Position numbers and translations under genes: made by a program. Below the pieces are notes generated by a model that saw only the letters and a program-made list of their open reading frames with translations, did not search any database and was not told where the DNA came from. A DNA stretch of 7,967 nt from an uncultured Xanthobacteraceae bacterium. Lineage in GTDB: Bacteria > Pseudomonadota > Alphaproteobacteria > Rhizobiales > Xanthobacteraceae. The stretch lies in contig CATPCO010000400.1 of assembly GCA_955652925.1 (NCBI GenBank), positions 1 to 7,967 of the forward strand, in the 5' to 3' direction. Below, one piece after another: positions 6,327-7,967 of this stretch (position 1 is the stretch's first letter; each line of letters begins with the position of its first letter).

Positions 6327-7502
6327 ATGCGCAGTTCAGCGACCTCGACATTCTATGCCAGCGTCGGAGGCGAGCTCACGTGGTACGGCTTGGATGTAGA
6401 GACCGCCTCGCTCGCAAGGGGCGGCTCAGTCATCTTGCCGGCGAACGTGCAGTACGCGTGGCAGCATCCGACGGGCCGCCCTTACCTTTATGCCGTATCG
6501 AGCGGCGGCGGTCCCGGGGTGCGCAGCGACAGGAATTTCGCTCATGCATTGCGGATCCACCCCGCATCGGGCGCGCTCTCTCCGCACGGTGAGCCGAAGC
6601 GTCTGCCGTCGCGCCCCATTCACACCAGCGTCGATCTGACGGGCGAGTTTCTGCTGACCGCCTATAACGACCCGAGCTCGCTCACCGTGCATCGGATCAA
6701 CGGCGACGGCACGCTGGGTGAAGAGGTGCGCCAGCCGAATGCGCTTGATACCGGCAAATACGCGCACCAGATCCGCGCCATGCCTGACAACGCGCATGTG
6801 ATCATGATCACCCGCGGCAACAACGCGCCTGATGACAGCCCAGCGAACCCCGGCTCGATCAAGGTCTACCATTTCAGCCGTGGGGTGCTGACAAACCTCG
6901 CAGCCATCCAGCCCGACGACGGCATGAAGTTCGGTCCGCGCCATCTCGACTTTCATCCTACGCGGCCGTGGGTCTACGTCTGCGTGGAAAGTCAGAACAA
7001 GCTCTACCTGTACAGTCACGACAGCGCGAGCGGCCTTTCAGACGCGCCGTTATTTGTGAAGGGGACGCTGGCGGACCCGCAGACGCCCGCACGGCAAGCG
7101 GCCGGCGCCATTCACGTGCATCCGAACGGCCGCTTCGTTTATCTGACAAATCGCGCCTCTGCGACGGTCGAGATCGAGGGCAAGAAGGTGTTCGCAGGCG
7201 GCGACAACAGCATCGCCGTTTTTTCCATCGACCAGGCAAGCGGCGAGCCCACTCTGATCCAGAACATCGATGGACGAGGGATACAACTTCGCACGTTCGC
7301 CATCGATCCGAGCGGACGCGTGCTGGTCGCGGCGAGCCTGCAACCGCTGCCGGTGCGGGAGCACGGGGGCGTCACGATCCTCCCCGCCGGCTTGTCGGTC
7401 TACCGCATCGGCGGCGACGGCAAGCTCGAATTCGTTCGCAAGTACGATGTCGAGGTGGGCGACAAGACCCAATTCTGGAGCGGCATCGTCACGCCGACGT
7501 AG
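6327..7502 (+). CDS. Beta-propeller lactonase family protein (6-phosphogluconolactonase/Pgl-like)
   Basis: This 391 aa protein belongs to the seven-bladed propeller lactonase family (PF10282), which includes cytosolic 6-phosphogluconolactonase Pgl and fungal carboxymuconate cyclases. The repeated blade signature is clear: 'GPRHLDFHPTRPWVYVCVES' (about 198-217), 'AGAIHVHPNGRFVYLTNRAS' (about 254-273) and 'RTFAIDPSGRVLVAASL' (about 317-333). An N-terminal blade starts 'STFYASVGGELTWYGLD'. No signal peptide is seen. ATG 6327 is chosen because AAGGAG (6316-6321) lies five bases upstream; a GTG at 6285 would add 14 residues without support. It is divergent from the catabolic operon. It may open sugar lactones (pentose phosphate pathway) or a lactone made by the neighbouring enzymes; the first is the safer guess. 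Its stop codon lies inside a palindromic repeat arm. Confidence 0.85.
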   Translation: MRSSATSTFYASVGGELTWYGLDVETASLARGGSVILPANVQYAWQHPTGRPYLYAVSSGGGPGVRSDRNFAHALRIHPASGALSPHGEPKRLPSRPIHTSVDLTGEFLLTAYNDPSSLTVHRINGDGTLGEEVRQPNALDTGKYAHQIRAMPDNAHVIMITRGNNAPDDSPANPGSIKVYHFSRGVLTNLAAIQPDDGMKFGPRHLDFHPTRPWVYVCVESQNKLYLYSHDSASGLSDAPLFVKGTLADPQTPARQAAGAIHVHPNGRFVYLTNRASATVEIEGKKVFAGGDNSIAVFSIDQASGEPTLIQNIDGRGIQLRTFAIDPSGRVLVAASLQPLPVREHGGVTILPAGLSVYRIGGDGKLEFVRKYDVEVGDKTQFWSGIVTPT

Positions 7503-7568
7503 GGTGGGCAAAGGGCGCGCACTTCGAGGCTGTGCGCCATTATCGATATCGGGCGCGCCCGTGCCCAC
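7498..7568. repeat. Palindromic repeat (GTAGGGTGGGC type) overlapping the lactonase stop
   Basis: The arm GTGGGCAAAGGGCGCGC (7504-7520) pairs with GCGCGCCCGTGCCCAC (7553-7568), leaving one bulged A, around a ~32-nt loop. An alternative inner hairpin GCGCAC/GTGCGC (7517-7522, 7532-7537) lies within it. The motif starts CGTAGGGTGGGC at 7498, so the lactonase TAG (7500-7502) is part of the repeat. No T tract follows on the plus strand. I recall the GTGGGCA...TGCCCAC motif as a dispersed palindrome in alphaproteobacteria. It may act as an mRNA 3'-end stabiliser. Confidence 0.75.
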
Positions 7569-7598
7569 GCGATTGATCGAGGCGAACGCTTGGCCCGC

Positions 7599-7637
7599 GT
7601 GCGCACGCCGCGCGAAACGCGCGGCTTTGCGCACCCT
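7599..7637. repeat. GC-rich hairpin; inferred insertion target of the IS110 element
   Basis: The outer stem GTGCGC/GCGCAC (7599-7604, 7629-7634) and perfect 8-bp inner stem GCCGCGCG/CGCGCGGC (7607-7614, 7618-7625) are separated by an AC/TTT internal loop and closed by AAA. The right edge CTTTGCGCACCCT (7625-7637) is the near-mirror (12 of 13) of the repeat's left arm at 7501-7513, whose complement reads CTTTGCCCACCCT and continues ACG. Here ACG is absent and unrelated sequence (TGTATTAG) begins at 7638, as if the palindrome had been split by an insertion. Confidence 0.7.
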
Positions 7638-7655
7638 TGTATTAGCGCGAATCAC

Positions 7656-7661
7656 TATGAT
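7656..7661 (+). promoter_or_regulatory. Candidate -10 box for the IS guide RNA
   Basis: TATGAT matches the -10 consensus at five of six positions and ends five bases before the first RNA hairpin (7666), where transcription would start. No -35 lies at normal spacing in the present DNA: 17 bp upstream falls in the host palindrome, and TTGTAT at 7637 is only 13 bp away. That fits the known IS110/IS621 arrangement, where joining the ends in the circular form completes the promoter. Confidence 0.4.
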
Positions 7662-7665
7662 GCAT

Positions 7666-7847
7666 CCGTTCCGCAAGGAACGGTCCGGCCCGGGTGGCCG
7701 CCCAGACCGGACCGGCCGATCGTCGGATCGTTGCGCACCGTAGCCTCAAGGGCTGTCTTTCGTAGCAAGATCGCGGTCGGCTCTTCGTCAGGACCCGTAT
7801 GGTTGACCGAACTTTAGGTTCGCATCGCAAGGAAGGGTCGAGAGAAG
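7666..7847 (+). ncRNA. Candidate IS110 bridge RNA (guide RNA for target and donor)
   Basis: IS110-group elements encode a structured bridge RNA between the left end and the transposase. It pairs with target and donor DNA and directs recombination. Visible in order: a perfect 7-bp hairpin CCGTTCC-GCAA-GGAACGG (7666-7683) with a GNRA loop; a stem-loop UCCGG...CCGGA (7684-7688, 7707-7711) enclosing GGGU-GGCC-GCCC; and CGATC-GTCG-GATCG (7717-7730). An alternative stem GATCgTTGC/GCAAGATC (7726-7734, 7765-7772) encloses two single-stranded strips around hairpin AGCC-TCAAG-GGCT (7742-7754), which looks like a target-binding loop. A 9-bp stem with wobbles (7774-7782, 7801-7809) closes a possible donor loop. 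The 5' strip repeats the flank TTGCGCACC exactly. The 3' end of the RNA is not determined. Confidence 0.55.
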
Positions 7848-7967
7848 ATGAGCAAACATAGCACAGTCTGCGCCGGGATCGATACCGGCAAACACAAGCT
7901 GGATGTAGCGCTTGAGGGTCGCTCGCACGAGCTGCAGGTGCCAAATACCGTTGACGGGCACCGCCAA
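7848..7967 (+). CDS. IS110-family transposase (DEDD recombinase), N-terminal 40 codons
   Basis: Only 40 codons lie in the window, from ATG 7848 to the right edge with no stop. The opening 'TVCAGIDTGKHKLDVALEGR' is the typical beta-hairpin start of the RuvC-like DEDD domain of IS110 transposases, with Asp12 of GID as the first catalytic acid. These enzymes cut and join DNA with a serine in a second, C-terminal domain, not visible here. The ribosome site is GAGAG (7840-7844) close to the start, or AAGGAAGGG (7829-7837) ten bases upstream. Its upstream non-coding DNA of about 200 bp places it in the IS110 rather than the IS1111 group, whose guide RNA lies downstream of the gene. Whether the gene is intact cannot be judged. 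Confidence 0.88.
   Translation, partial: MSKHSTVCAGIDTGKHKLDVALEGRSHELQVPNTVDGHRQ

Larger units (their letters stand above)
7638..7967 (+). mobile_element. IS110-family insertion sequence, left end (right end beyond window)
   Basis: The element is recognised from its transposase start at 7848. IS110 elements lack terminal inverted repeats, so the boundary is inferred: the palindrome's symmetry breaks after CT at 7636-7637, and a CT core dinucleotide is known for IS621 of this family. The left end is then 210 bp of non-coding DNA before the transposase, as expected for the IS110 group, which carries its guide RNA upstream of the gene. The exact first base could be off by several positions. 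Confidence 0.7.

Noticed and set aside
6047..6328. Minus-strand 93-codon frame in the divergent intergenic region
   Set aside because: No ribosome site or recognisable pattern, and its start overlaps the lactonase start.
7599..7645. Intrinsic terminator for the lactonase
   Set aside because: The hairpin is strong, but the following bases are CCCTTGTATT, without the run of T needed for a confident call.
7050..7676. Minus-strand 208-codon frame across the lactonase end and the IS left end
   Set aside because: It crosses the inferred insertion boundary and is antisense to the lactonase.
1..7967. CRISPR array or phage genes
   Set aside because: No regularly spaced direct repeats and no phage structural, integrase or lysis gene are visible.

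Overview
The window looks like chromosomal DNA of a GC-rich alphaproteobacterium, most likely a Hyphomicrobiales member near Bradyrhizobium/Afipia/Rhodopseudomonas. The reasons are high GC, GTG and TTG starts, a NitT/TauT-type transporter beside an LLM flavoenzyme, and three kinds of gene-end palindromic repeat that I recall as common in that group. Taxonomy is inferred; no rRNA or marker gene is present.

Bases 1-5641 hold one long minus-strand gene set, read right to left: alpha/beta hydrolase, LLM-class flavin-dependent oxidoreductase, ABC ATPase, ABC permease, periplasmic binding protein, and a metal-dependent cyclase that runs off the left edge. The last four are tightly packed (22, 21 and 13 bp gaps). 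The two upstream junctions each carry a palindromic repeat. The likely logic is import of a small organic compound, flavin-dependent oxygenation, then hydrolysis by the hydrolase and the cyclase-family amidohydrolase. The substrate cannot be read from the sequence, and no regulator is in the window.

Bases 5642-6326 hold a 57-codon minus-strand gene with a near-ideal Shine-Dalgarno site, then a 337 bp divergent intergenic region with a perfect 7-4-7 palindrome and a tandem octamer. Bases 6327-7502 encode a cytoplasmic seven-bladed beta-propeller lactonase (Pgl family) on the plus strand.

Bases 7498-7967 are the most interesting part. The lactonase stop codon lies inside the arm of a GC-rich palindromic repeat. 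The far arm of that repeat appears to be interrupted by the left end of an IS110-family insertion sequence, whose transposase starts at 7848 and runs off the right edge. The ~180 bp between the inferred left end and the transposase reads like a bridge (guide) RNA gene: a -10-like box, a GNRA-capped 5' hairpin, then a stem/internal-loop/hairpin module. The 5' side of that module repeats 9 nt of the flanking DNA exactly, and its 3' side is complementary to CTACG, the expected continuation of the interrupted palindrome. From sequence alone this predicts a guide, its target and the insertion junction.
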